From CAMDWQ01 sp964543965 (GTDB taxonomy: Bacteria > Omnitrophota > Gorgyraeia > 2-02-FULL-51-18): a stretch of DNA of 9,768 nt. Where the stretch lies: NCBI GenBank assembly GCA_964543965.1, contig CAZJAX010000079.1, forward strand, positions 1 to 9,768. Direction: 5' to 3'. The position numbers and the translations under genes were made by a program. Position 1 is the stretch's first letter. Every line of letters begins with the position of its first letter. Below the pieces are notes generated by a model. That model was not told the origin of the DNA. It searched no databases and was given only the letters and a program-made list of their open reading frames with translations. Shown here piece after piece: positions 1-7,055 of this stretch.

Positions 1-323
1 GACATGCGCAACAAAAGTCCATCACGCGTCAGTCCAGCATTGTTGACCAGTATATCAATGCGTCCATATCTGTCAAGGGTTTTGTCCACCATTTCTTCGA
101 CTTTTTCGCTATCTTTTACGTCGATGGCGAACGCGATCGGCTCATACGCGTCCAAAGCTTTTATTTCTGCGCAAAGAGTCTTCAAGAGCTCTTGGTTGCG
201 CGCCGTGACGACGAGCTTAGCCCCCTCCCTGGCGAACGCGAGCGCGATCTCTCTGCCGATACCGCGGCTGGCGCCGGTAACTATAGCGACCTTATCCTGC
301 AATCGTTTGGCTGTCGATGACAT
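1..323 (-). CDS. fabG: 3-oxoacyl-ACP reductase FabG, C-terminal part beyond the left edge
   Basis: NADPH-dependent reduction of 3-ketoacyl-ACP to 3-hydroxyacyl-ACP, the first reductive step of each cytoplasmic type II fatty acid elongation cycle. About 107 N-terminal residues are visible. They show the short-chain dehydrogenase Rossmann fold: the cofactor loop TGASRGIG at residues 16-23, an Arg near residue 42 after the second strand (typical of NADPH preference), and NNAG at residues 94-97 followed by LTRDGLLLRM as in FabG. The catalytic Ser-Tyr-Lys lies outside the window. The start is ATG at 323, which gives the usual FabG N-terminus and has a strong GGAGG six bases upstream. The gene begins inside the end of fabD (32-base overlap, different frame), so translation is probably coupled. 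SDR proteins are easily confused, but position directly after fabD makes FabG very likely. Confidence 0.95.
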   Translation of the reverse strand, partial: MSSTAKRLQDKVAIVTGASRGIGREIALAFAREGAKLVVTARNQELLKTLCAEIKALDAYEPIAFAIDVKDSEKVEEMVDKTLDRYGRIDILVNNAGLTRDGLLLRM

Positions 324-1230
324 GAAAATCCTCCAGAGTTCCGACGGTCTGTGTTTCTGCCGCGGGATCGATCTTTTTTAACAACCCCTTCAGCACCTTG
401 CCCGGGGCGAGTTCTACGAACGTCCTGACGCCCTGGGAAATGATATAGCGCATCGAGTCCTCCCAGAGAGTGCGGTGGTTCATCTGCAGTACGAGGTTAC
501 GCTTGATCTGCGCCGGATCCGATTCGGTCTTTGCGGTCAGATTCGAGACGACGGCGATCTTAGGCGAAACGATCTGAATGTTCTCGAGCGCGGCCTCGAT
601 CTTCTTGCAGGCTGAGTCCATGCACTTGGAATGAAAACCCCCGCTGACGTCGAGCGGGATCACTTTTTTGGCGCCGGCCTCCCGGAGCTTCTCTATCGCA
701 TCTTCCACATTCTTGCGGAAGCCCGAGATCACGATCTGGCCCGGAGCGTTTAGATTGCCGACCTCGGCTCCCGTCAGATCGCAGATCTTTTCCACCAGCG
801 GAAGCTCGGTTCCCAGCACCGCAGCCATCATTCCCGGGTGCTCGGCCGCCGCCGCATCCATGAATTGTCCTCGGCTGCGCACGAACTTGAGGCCGTCTTC
901 AAACGATCTCGCGGCAGCGGCGCAAAGCGCCGTGGCCTCGCCGAGGCTTAAGCCTGCGGCAAAACGCACGTTGAGCTCTTTCATCTTAGCGTGCTGCTTG
1001 AGCACGGCAAGCGCGGCGATGCTCGTGACAAAGATCGCCGGCTGGCTGTAGCGGGTCTGCGTCAGTCTTTCGGAAGGACCCTCGAAACAAGTTCCGATGA
1101 TATCAAAGTCCAGGATCTTGGAGGCTTGATCGTACACCTCTTTGGCGGCGGGATACGTCTGATAAAGGTCTTTGCCCATCCCGACGTACTGCGACCCCTG
1201 GCCCGGAAACAGAAATGCTGCGTCTACCAT
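292..1230 (-). CDS. fabD: Malonyl-CoA:ACP transacylase FabD
   Basis: Transfers malonyl from malonyl-CoA to acyl carrier protein, supplying the extender for fatty acid synthesis in the cytoplasm. With the ATG at 1230 the protein is 312 residues, the usual family length. Visible features are the oxyanion motif PGQGSQ with Gln11, the nucleophile elbow GLSLGE with Ser95, the malonate-binding Arg120 in SRGQF, and the catalytic His200 in GGFHS; these positions match E. coli FabD closely. One oddity is Leu in place of the common His just before the nucleophile (usual form GHSLGE). A GTG at 1251 would add seven residues, but family alignment starts at MVDAAFLFPGQGSQ, so 1230 is preferred. The start overlaps the fabH stop by seven bases, and the end overlaps the fabG start, indicating coupled translation. 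No strong Shine-Dalgarno is at ideal spacing; a GGGGAG lies 13 bases upstream. Confidence 0.97.
   Translation of the reverse strand: MVDAAFLFPGQGSQYVGMGKDLYQTYPAAKEVYDQASKILDFDIIGTCFEGPSERLTQTRYSQPAIFVTSIAALAVLKQHAKMKELNVRFAAGLSLGEATALCAAAARSFEDGLKFVRSRGQFMDAAAAEHPGMMAAVLGTELPLVEKICDLTGAEVGNLNAPGQIVISGFRKNVEDAIEKLREAGAKKVIPLDVSGGFHSKCMDSACKKIEAALENIQIVSPKIAVVSNLTAKTESDPAQIKRNLVLQMNHRTLWEDSMRYIISQGVRTFVELAPGKVLKGLLKKIDPAAETQTVGTLEDFHVIDSQTIAG
330..334 (-). promoter_or_regulatory. Shine-Dalgarno site of fabG
   Basis: GGAGG on the minus strand, six bases before the ATG at 323 and lying inside the fabD coding region. It decides the fabG start and supports reinitiation or independent initiation within the 32-base fabD/fabG overlap. 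Confidence 0.75.
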
Positions 1231-2198
1231 TCGATCACCATCGCTCCCCACACCAGGCCGCTGCCGAACGTCGCAAGCACGACCTTGTCGCCCTTTTTGA
1301 TCTTGCCCTGTTGCAGCGCTTCACAAAGCGCGATCGCACAGGACGCGGCAGACGTGTTGCCGTATTTCTGTAAATTGATGAAAACTTTTTCTTTTGCGAG
1401 GCTCAGCCTCTCGCCCACCGCGTCGATGATGCGCAGATTAGCTTGATGGGGCACAAAGCAGGCGACATCGCCGATCTTGACCCCGGACTTGGCCAGCGCC
1501 TTCTCCACCGAGTCGGCCATCCCGCGGACGGCAAGCTTAAACACATCCCCGCCGCTCATCTGGAGGTAATGGCCTTTAGCGCTTATCGTTTCTGCCGTAG
1601 CGGGCATGCGTGAACCGCCGCAGGTTATCTTAAGAAGGTCGGCGTACTGTCCGTCGGAGCCGATCACCGTGGATAAAAATCCGCCCGACTTTGTTTCCGA
1701 AACGACAGCCGCGCCCGCTCCGTCGCCGAAAAGCACGCAGGTGGAGCGGTCTGTCCAGTCTATATAGGAAGAGATGAGGTCGGCCCCGACCACGAGAACA
1801 TTCTTGTATGTACCGGCGCGCACAAACTGCTCGGCCGTAAAGAGACCATAAACGAAACCTGCGCATGCGGCCGCCAGATCGAAAGCCGCTGCATTTTTTG
1901 CGCCGATCTTATCCTGTAAAAGGCACGCGCAGGAAGGCAGCGGCATGTCGGGGGTCGATGTTGCGGCGATGATCAGGTCGAGATCCTCAGGCTTGAGACC
2001 CGCATTCTTGATAGCGGTAAGCGCGGCTTTAGCGGCCAAATCGCTTGTTCCCGTACCCTTCTCTGCGATCCTGCGTTCGGAGATGCCGGTGCGCGTACGT
2101 ATCCACTCGTCCGACGTCTCGACCATTTTTTCGAGGTCGCGGTTGGTCAGCACCTTTTCGGGTACATAAAATCCGAGACCTGTTATTCCTACGCGCAT
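1224..2198 (-). CDS. fabH: 3-oxoacyl-ACP synthase III FabH
   Basis: Condenses acetyl-CoA (or another short acyl-CoA) with malonyl-ACP to start fatty acid synthesis. The 324-residue length is typical. The thiolase-fold catalytic triad is complete: Cys112 in LAAACAGF, His251 in PHQANLRI and Asn281 in YGNTSAAS. The N-terminus has the family motif TSDEWIRTRTGI (residues 28-39), and GDGAGA (158-163) is also conserved. The start is ATG at 2198, with AAGGA 11 bases upstream overlapping the TAA of plsX; the gap to plsX is only 15 bases. The last codons overlap the fabD start. The substrate preference (acetyl versus branched starters) cannot be read from the sequence alone. Related KAS III enzymes exist in secondary pathways, but the plsX-fabH-fabD-fabG order makes the housekeeping role very likely. 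Confidence 0.97.
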   Translation of the reverse strand: MRVGITGLGFYVPEKVLTNRDLEKMVETSDEWIRTRTGISERRIAEKGTGTSDLAAKAALTAIKNAGLKPEDLDLIIAATSTPDMPLPSCACLLQDKIGAKNAAAFDLAAACAGFVYGLFTAEQFVRAGTYKNVLVVGADLISSYIDWTDRSTCVLFGDGAGAAVVSETKSGGFLSTVIGSDGQYADLLKITCGGSRMPATAETISAKGHYLQMSGGDVFKLAVRGMADSVEKALAKSGVKIGDVACFVPHQANLRIIDAVGERLSLAKEKVFINLQKYGNTSAASCAIALCEALQQGKIKKGDKVVLATFGSGLVWGAMVIEW

Positions 2199-2213
2199 GA
2201 AATCTATTTTCCT

Positions 2214-3206
2214 TTAATTGTTGGTTCTGAAGGCTTCGATGATGTGCTGATTGATCTCGTATTTGACGAATTCACCCGCAACGCGGATCGCGTTCTTGAT
2301 GGCGCGGGCATTGGAGGAGCCGTGGCTGATGATGCAGTTGCCGCCGACGCCCAGAAGGGGCGCGCCGCCGAACTCGGAATAATCGATCTCTTTTTTGAGC
2401 GCGTCGAATGCAGGCTTGGCGAGCATCGCGCCCATCAGGGTCATAGGACTGCGCTTAAGCTCGTGCTTGAGCATTTTTCCGATGACGTCGGCGATCGACT
2501 CAGAGACTTTAAGCACCACATTGCCGACGAAACCGTCGCAGACGACGATATCGACCGAGCCGTTAAAGATATCGCGGCCTTCGACGTTGCCGATGAAGTG
2601 CAGATTGGACTTGTTGAGGAGCTGATGGGCTTCCTTAATATATTCGGTTCCCTTCGTCTCCTCTTCACCTATGTTGAGGATGCCGATGGAAGGCCGGCTT
2701 TTTTTAAGGATATAGCGGAAATAGACATCGCCCATCACGGCGTACTGGTAAAGATGTGAAGGTTTGGTATCGATATTGGCTCCGACATCGATAAGCAGCG
2801 TCGGGGTCTTAAGCGTAGGAAATAAAATGCCGATGCCCGGACGCTCCACGCCCTCCAGAAGACGCCACTTAAGCGTGGTGGCGACGACCGCCGCGCCGGT
2901 GTGCCCGGCCGTTACGATCGCGTCCGCCTGCCCGTCTCTTACGAGATCGGCGCAAATGGATACCGAAGCGTCCTTTTTCTTGCGGATAGAGATGGCAGCA
3001 GACTCGTCCATACGGACAAAGCTGCCGGCGTGGCAGACCGTGATATTTTTCGGAACATTCTTGTGCTTTTCCAGCTCCGAATGCACCAGGTTCTGATCGC
3101 CGACGATCGTGATGCGGCAGTCGTATTCACGCGCTGCCAAGATCGCTCCGGCCACGGCTTCCTGAGGGGCGTGGTCGCCCCCCATGCCGTCGAGGGCAAT
3201 TCTCAT
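2214..3206 (-). CDS. plsX: Phosphate acyltransferase PlsX
   Basis: Converts acyl-ACP and phosphate to acyl-phosphate, the donor used by membrane PlsY to acylate glycerol-3-phosphate; it is a soluble, membrane-associated first step of phospholipid synthesis. The 330-residue length is normal. Family motifs are clear: ALDGMGGDHAP near the N-terminus (4-14), TAGHTGA (99-105), NIGEEETKG (178-186), GNVEGRDIF (206-214), VCDGFVGN (222-229), GGAPLLGV (280-287) and HGSSNARAI (295-303). Small departures from the common form are Gly7 for Ala and His102 for Asn. The start is ATG at 3206, ten bases after the rpmF stop. No convincing Shine-Dalgarno precedes it, so translation probably depends on coupling to rpmF. 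It sits in the very common rpmF-plsX-fabH order. Confidence 0.97.
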   Translation of the reverse strand: MRIALDGMGGDHAPQEAVAGAILAAREYDCRITIVGDQNLVHSELEKHKNVPKNITVCHAGSFVRMDESAAISIRKKKDASVSICADLVRDGQADAIVTAGHTGAAVVATTLKWRLLEGVERPGIGILFPTLKTPTLLIDVGANIDTKPSHLYQYAVMGDVYFRYILKKSRPSIGILNIGEEETKGTEYIKEAHQLLNKSNLHFIGNVEGRDIFNGSVDIVVCDGFVGNVVLKVSESIADVIGKMLKHELKRSPMTLMGAMLAKPAFDALKKEIDYSEFGGAPLLGVGGNCIISHGSSNARAIKNAIRVAGEFVKYEINQHIIEAFRTNN

Positions 3207-3216
3207 GAAGCTAAGC

Positions 3217-3417
3217 TCATGCCTTCTTTTTCTTTTCCTTCGACTTGATGCGGATCACCTGGCGGCCCTTGTAATAGCCGCATTTCGGACAGACGCGGTG
3301 GGACGGGATGGGATTGCCGCACTGCTTGCAAGCGCTGGTCGCCTGGACCACCATCTTGTCGTGCGTGCGACGCTTGCGCGTGCGCGTATTAGAATGTCTT
3401 CTTTTCGGATTAGGCAT
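3217..3417 (-). CDS. rpmF: 50S ribosomal protein L32
   Basis: Small structural protein of the large ribosomal subunit. It is 66 residues, starting MPNPKRRHSNTRTRKRR, a strongly basic N-terminus typical of L32, followed by a zinc ribbon with Cys30, Cys33, Cys43 and Cys46 (CKQCG and CPKCG). All four cysteines are present, so this is the zinc-binding form rather than the cysteine-free paralogue that some bacteria use under zinc starvation. The C-terminus is lysine rich. The start ATG at 3417 has GAGGA unusually close (three bases). It lies between yceD and plsX, the conserved arrangement across many phyla. Confidence 0.97.
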   Translation of the reverse strand: MPNPKRRHSNTRTRKRRTHDKMVVQATSACKQCGNPIPSHRVCPKCGYYKGRQVIRIKSKEKKKKA

Positions 3418-3441
3418 TGTTCCTCGCTTTTTTTAGTAAAA

Positions 3442-3858
3442 TCATTCGGTCGTCTCGCAGCCGCACGCGCCTTCGTTCAGGTTCGCGCCGCAGGATAAAC
3501 AAAGTCCCTTGCAGTCCGGCTTGCACAGGATCCGGATCGGATAATCCAGGATAATCTCGTCCCGGACGTCCGGATCGATGATGACCGAATCCTGACCCTT
3601 GATATCATAATGAAGGGTGAAGTCTTTTTCAAATAGATTATTAAACTCTTCGAGGCAGAGCGAGCAGTCGAAAGACCTCTCCCCCTCCACATGCACTTCG
3701 ACCGTCAGGTCGTCGTCGGACTTCGAAGCCTCGGCCCGTACGCGCAAAGGCTCGGAAAAATGCATCACGCCGATGTCCAGATCCAGCGTCGCAGGATCCA
3801 GCTCTTCCTCAAATACCTTAGGGTCGTCTTCCTTCATATTTTTGACAGAAATTTTCAT
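3442..3858 (-). CDS. yceD: YceD/DUF177 family protein, probable large-subunit rRNA accumulation protein
   Basis: A 138-residue protein of the DUF177 (YceD) family, which almost always sits directly before rpmF. Its bacterial and plastid relatives are linked to 23S rRNA accumulation or processing, but the biochemical role is not settled. Visible features are CSLCLEEF (Cys65, Cys68) and a C-terminal cysteine cluster LCKPDCKGLCLSCGANLN (Cys112, 116, 120, 123), plus an extra CGC near the end (Cys132, Cys134); metal binding is plausible. The middle is acidic. The start is ATG at 3858, chosen over an upstream ATG at 3966 because it gives the family N-terminus MKISV, has AGGAG seven bases upstream and avoids running through coaD. 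It begins ten bases after the coaD stop. Confidence 0.9.
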   Translation of the reverse strand: MKISVKNMKEDDPKVFEEELDPATLDLDIGVMHFSEPLRVRAEASKSDDDLTVEVHVEGERSFDCSLCLEEFNNLFEKDFTLHYDIKGQDSVIIDPDVRDEIILDYPIRILCKPDCKGLCLSCGANLNEGACGCETTE

Positions 3859-3865
3859 CGGGCAT

Positions 3866-3870
3866 CTCCT
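3866..3870 (-). promoter_or_regulatory. Shine-Dalgarno site of yceD
   Basis: AGGAG on the minus strand, seven bases before the ATG at 3858, overlapping the TAG stop of coaD. It selects the shorter yceD start over the in-frame ATG at 3966 that lies inside coaD. Confidence 0.7.
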
Positions 3871-4372
3871 AGCGCAGTTTTTTATATTTTTTGTGTATTG
3901 CTTCAAGCACAAACTTGGGCACGAAAGAGCTGATGTCGCCATTGAGCAGGGCCAGCTGCTTGACAAGGCGGCTCGAAATATAGACGTAAGACTCGTGGGG
4001 CATCAAAAAGATGGTCTGGATCTCATTGGCAAGCTTGCGGTTGGTAAGCGCCATCTGAAACTCGTACTCAAAATCAGAGATCATTCGCACGCCGCGGATC
4101 ATGGCGTGGGCTCTCTTGCGGCGGGCGTAATCGACGATGAGGCCCTTGAAGTGCTCGACCTTGACCCGGCTGCCGAGACCTGCGGTCGCTTTCTTGAGAA
4201 GCGCCACGCGCTCGGATACCGTGAAAAGAGGCGTCTTGTCGGCGCTGTCATGCGCGACCGCGACGATGACTTCGTCAAAGATCGTCAGCGCCCTCTCGAT
4301 CAGGTCGATGTGTCCAAAAGTCACCGGATCGAACGTGCCCGGGTAAACGCCGCGCGTGAACTTCGATTTCAT
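3869..4372 (-). CDS. coaD: Phosphopantetheine adenylyltransferase CoaD (PPAT)
   Basis: Transfers AMP from ATP to 4'-phosphopantetheine, giving dephospho-CoA, the penultimate step of CoA synthesis in the cytoplasm. The 167-residue length is normal for the hexameric bacterial enzyme. The nucleotidyltransferase signature is intact: GVYPGTFDPVTFGHIDLI with Thr13 and His21 of the T/HxGH motif. Also present are RGVR (93-96) and ISSRLVKQLA (132-141), the counterpart of the conserved ISSTLVKEVA. The start ATG at 4372 has AAGGGA seven bases upstream, and a promoter at 4402-4431 predicts a leader of about 23 bases. It is the first gene of the lipid operon; CoA is the carrier for the acetyl and malonyl groups used by FabH and FabD, and the precursor of the ACP arm. 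Confidence 0.97.
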   Translation of the reverse strand: MKSKFTRGVYPGTFDPVTFGHIDLIERALTIFDEVIVAVAHDSADKTPLFTVSERVALLKKATAGLGSRVKVEHFKGLIVDYARRKRAHAMIRGVRMISDFEYEFQMALTNRKLANEIQTIFLMPHESYVYISSRLVKQLALLNGDISSFVPKFVLEAIHKKYKKLR

Positions 4373-4401
4373 AGGGTGTTCCCTTTTTGAATCCTATTTG
4401 C

Positions 4402-4431
4402 ATTATAGGGGAAGAACACGCCCCGGTTCAA
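4402..4431 (-). promoter_or_regulatory. Predicted sigma70-type promoter of the coaD-fabG operon
   Basis: On the minus strand, TTGAAC (4426-4431), an 18-base spacer and a perfect TATAAT (4402-4407). The predicted transcription start is near 4395, giving a leader of about 23 bases that contains the coaD Shine-Dalgarno AAGGGA (4380-4385). It is the only good promoter I see for the seven-gene operon, though internal promoters were not searched exhaustively. Confidence 0.7.
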
Positions 4432-4454
4432 ATATTATTTACGCGCTCAAGGCC

Positions 4455-4483
4455 ATGACAGGCCGTGTTTCAAGTTGTATAAT
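4455..4483 (+). promoter_or_regulatory. Predicted promoter of the AsmA-like gene, placed for leaderless transcription
   Basis: ATGACA (4455-4460, five of six consensus bases), a 17-base spacer and a perfect TATAAT (4478-4483). An AT-rich stretch lies upstream around 4429-4443. Transcription should begin at about 4490, one base before the ATG at 4491. It is divergent from the coaD promoter, with predicted start points about 95 bases apart. Confidence 0.7.
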
Positions 4484-4490
4484 GAAGCGC

Positions 4491-7055
4491 ATGAAATCCC
4501 GCGGAAAGAATCTGAAGAGAATATTCCTTGCGGCACTCGCTCTTTCCATTCTGGGCGCGCTGTACGCGCATTTCGGCATTCTTCCGGGCCGGGCCAAGAC
4601 CCTTGCCGTTGAAAAGATCCGCGAGGCTACGGGCAAGAAGGTCGTATTCGAGAAAGCGCTGTGGCTGCCGCTGCAAGGCTTCGTCTTATACGGGCTCGAC
4701 GTCAGCGAAAAAAATGATATGCCCCTCTTTTCCGCCAAGCGCCTTGCGCTTGATGTCAAGATCATCCCTTTTTTCAGGGAAAAAAAGATCGTTTTCCGCA
4801 ATGTCCTCCTGGAAAGCCCCGTGTATGATCTGGTGTTGGACCGCCCGAAGATCGTCATCGCCAAACCCCAGCCGAAGACCGAGATCTCCGGCCAGATCGG
4901 CGTACCGACGCTGGAGGACTCAAAAAAGATACGCCTCGAGGACGTCACCGGCGGCCCTGACGCGTTTCTGCCGGAAAACGTCTACATCGAACAGATCCAG
5001 ATCTCCAACGGTTTTGTTGCTGTCCGCAAGAATGATAATTCAACTCCGTCCGAGACCATTCACGGCATCAACGTACGCATGGCGTTCCAGAAGCCGCCCT
5101 ATCTGCACTTTGACGGCTCGTTCAGGCTGGGCGACAAGACCTACGCGAAGATCTCTCTCAAGGGCATGTGGGATCTCAAGCGCGCCTCCTATGAGTTCAA
5201 GCTGACGACCGATTGGGACAGCGTGCCTTTTTGGCTGAAAAACTATCAAAGGAGCAATTTTCTGACCCTTGAAGAAGGACGGGTCAGGCTGACGACTCGC
5301 CTGCGCAGCGTCGGTGAGGAAAAAGCTCTTTTTGACGCGGATGCCGAACTTCGGGATGCGGAGATCCGTATTAAGGAAGGGCGTTACCGCGGGAAGCTGC
5401 AGGTGAAAGCCAAGGGCCTTTTCAATTTTCTATCAAAAAAGGTCGAACGCTACAAAGGCAGTCTGGAGCTCGTGGATGTCGCGATTTCAGACCTTTCGCC
5501 CGCCATTCCTCTCATCGAGGGAGTGACCGGCAAGATCGATTTCCAACCGGATCTCTTGACCATCGAATCGCTGCGCGGCAAATACCAAGACGTGCCTTTT
5601 GAATCGCGCGGATCCGTCACCTCCTTCAAGGACCTTATCGTCAAGGGACAGATCTACATGCACGTGACGCTCGAAAAGATCGCCTCGCTCATCCCCGAGG
5701 CACAGAAAAGATTCATCAAGGACTTTGACATACGAGGCGACTGCGAAGCCCTGACCATGATCACCGGCTCGCTTAAGCGCCGCGAAGACCTGATCACCGA
5801 GCATAAAATGGTCCTGAAAAATGCGACGATGGCGCACCGCACCAAGAAATTCGAACTCGTCAACCTGTTCTGCGAGATCGACGCTGCAAAAAGCGGGTTC
5901 AAAGTCTCAGATGCGCGATTCGATCTCGGCGACAAAAAATACCGCGTCGAGCTTTTCATCCCTCCGGATGCATCCAAACAGGGCTCACTCACTCTAGACA
6001 CGAAAGATCTTTCGCTTAAAACCGATTACCGCATGGAAGAAGGCCGCATCGCCATCCAAAATGCGGCCGCTTCCATGCCGGGCATATCCGCGCGCTTCGA
6101 CGGCTTACTTCATCTCCTCGAAACTCCGGCGCTGGACATCGAGGGACGCACAGATCTGAACCTGGTGCAGATCTCCAAGTCGTTTCCGGAGAAGACAGCT
6201 TGGATGAAAGACGCCGGACTCGGCGGCGTCTTGCACGGCGCTTTCAGTTTTAAGGGGCCTTGGAATGATTTCCAGCGTGCGGAGGTCACCCTCAAGGCCG
6301 AGGGAAGCCCGGTCTTTGCGAAACAGACAGTGCGGTTGGAGAACCTGGCCGTAGAAGCGTTCATGAAGAACGGGCTCCTCACCATCACCCATGCGACAGC
6401 CAACGCTTACAAGGGCATGATCGGACTTAAAGGGCTCTTCGATTTCACCAAACCGGGCGTCGGCTTCGACGTCAACCTCTACATCAACGATATGGATTTG
6501 AACGCATTGGCGCACGCGATGCGCTTTCAGAACAAAAAATTGGCAGGAAAGCTTCTTCTCCAGCTTTCGATGCGGGGACTCTTCAACGCGAAAGAATCTT
6601 ATGAGGGCAGCGGCACGGTGAGCGTGAAAAACGGCTGGCTCATGGAAACATCCCAGTTCAAGGCGATGGGCAACCTTCCGCTCGTGAAGGTCGAGGGCCT
6701 AGATCTGGTGGTGTTTCACGACTTGTCAGCAGCCTTTCGTGTGCACGAGCAAAAGATCTGGTCGCAGAACATCGCGCTTTTAAGCGACACGGTTCATCTG
6801 GATCTAAGCGGCTGGATCGGTTTTGACCAGCAGATGGAACTTCTGATGAATATCGAATACACCAACGCTGTATTCCTCGGAGCCGAAGACGCGGGCGGGC
6901 TCGCGCCGCTCATGGTCAATCAGGCGCAAGATCTGATCTCGCAGTACCGCGTCACGGGCACGCTCAAAGATCCGCGCTACGACAAAGTCTCGGCGCCTTT
7001 GACTCAGGCGCTTGGACGCAAGCTCGGGGATTTGATCCAGGGACTTACTTCTTAA
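4491..7055 (+). CDS. AsmA-like envelope protein with N-terminal membrane anchor
   Basis: An 854-residue protein resembling the AsmA/TamB group, whose long beta-rich members sit anchored in the inner membrane, span the periplasm and are linked to lipid transport to the outer membrane or to envelope assembly. What is seen: a basic start, one hydrophobic segment at about residues 11-29, then an AsmA-like N-terminal section (residues about 40-120) with the pattern of short amphipathic strands and turns (for example LQGFVLYGLDV and VFRNVLLESPVYDLVLDRP). The long strand-rich middle has alternating residues. The C-terminal section at about 700-835 (GSGTVSVKNGWL, LDLSGWIGF, YRVTGTLKDPRYDKV) is typical of AsmA-like C-termini. 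No enzyme motif is apparent. The start is ATG 4491; the ATG at 4482 lies within the -10 box and the one at 4356 lies inside coaD and ahead of the promoter. Exact subfamily and cargo are unknown. Its 3' end overlaps rdgB by 11 bases, tail to tail. Confidence 0.8.
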   Translation: MKSRGKNLKRIFLAALALSILGALYAHFGILPGRAKTLAVEKIREATGKKVVFEKALWLPLQGFVLYGLDVSEKNDMPLFSAKRLALDVKIIPFFREKKIVFRNVLLESPVYDLVLDRPKIVIAKPQPKTEISGQIGVPTLEDSKKIRLEDVTGGPDAFLPENVYIEQIQISNGFVAVRKNDNSTPSETIHGINVRMAFQKPPYLHFDGSFRLGDKTYAKISLKGMWDLKRASYEFKLTTDWDSVPFWLKNYQRSNFLTLEEGRVRLTTRLRSVGEEKALFDADAELRDAEIRIKEGRYRGKLQVKAKGLFNFLSKKVERYKGSLELVDVAISDLSPAIPLIEGVTGKIDFQPDLLTIESLRGKYQDVPFESRGSVTSFKDLIVKGQIYMHVTLEKIASLIPEAQKRFIKDFDIRGDCEALTMITGSLKRREDLITEHKMVLKNATMAHRTKKFELVNLFCEIDAAKSGFKVSDARFDLGDKKYRVELFIPPDASKQGSLTLDTKDLSLKTDYRMEEGRIAIQNAAASMPGISARFDGLLHLLETPALDIEGRTDLNLVQISKSFPEKTAWMKDAGLGGVLHGAFSFKGPWNDFQRAEVTLKAEGSPVFAKQTVRLENLAVEAFMKNGLLTITHATANAYKGMIGLKGLFDFTKPGVGFDVNLYINDMDLNALAHAMRFQNKKLAGKLLLQLSMRGLFNAKESYEGSGTVSVKNGWLMETSQFKAMGNLPLVKVEGLDLVVFHDLSAAFRVHEQKIWSQNIALLSDTVHLDLSGWIGFDQQMELLMNIEYTNAVFLGAEDAGGLAPLMVNQAQDLISQYRVTGTLKDPRYDKVSAPLTQALGRKLGDLIQGLTS

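Noticed and set aside
2244..2759. Plus-strand open frame of 171 codons opposite plsX
   Set aside because: Acidic, low-complexity reading of the antisense strand of a clearly conserved plsX.
3418..3441. T-rich stretch between yceD and rpmF considered as a terminator
   Set aside because: On the transcribed (minus) strand it reads as an A-run, there is no hairpin before it, and it contains the rpmF ribosome binding site.
3617..4390. Long plus-strand open frame opposite coaD and yceD (257 codons)
   Set aside because: It is antisense to two well-recognised genes with intact motifs and resembles no known family; it is a shadow of their codon bias.
4451..4464. GGCC-ATGACA-GGCC symmetry around the -35 box of the AsmA-like gene, considered as an operator
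   Set aside because: Each four-base arm is itself a palindrome and this could easily arise by chance in moderate-GC DNA.
4356..4490. N-terminal extension of the AsmA-like gene starting at an ATG inside coaD
   Set aside because: The stretch contains both divergent promoters, has no protein-like character, and a signal-anchor N-terminus begins cleanly at 4491.
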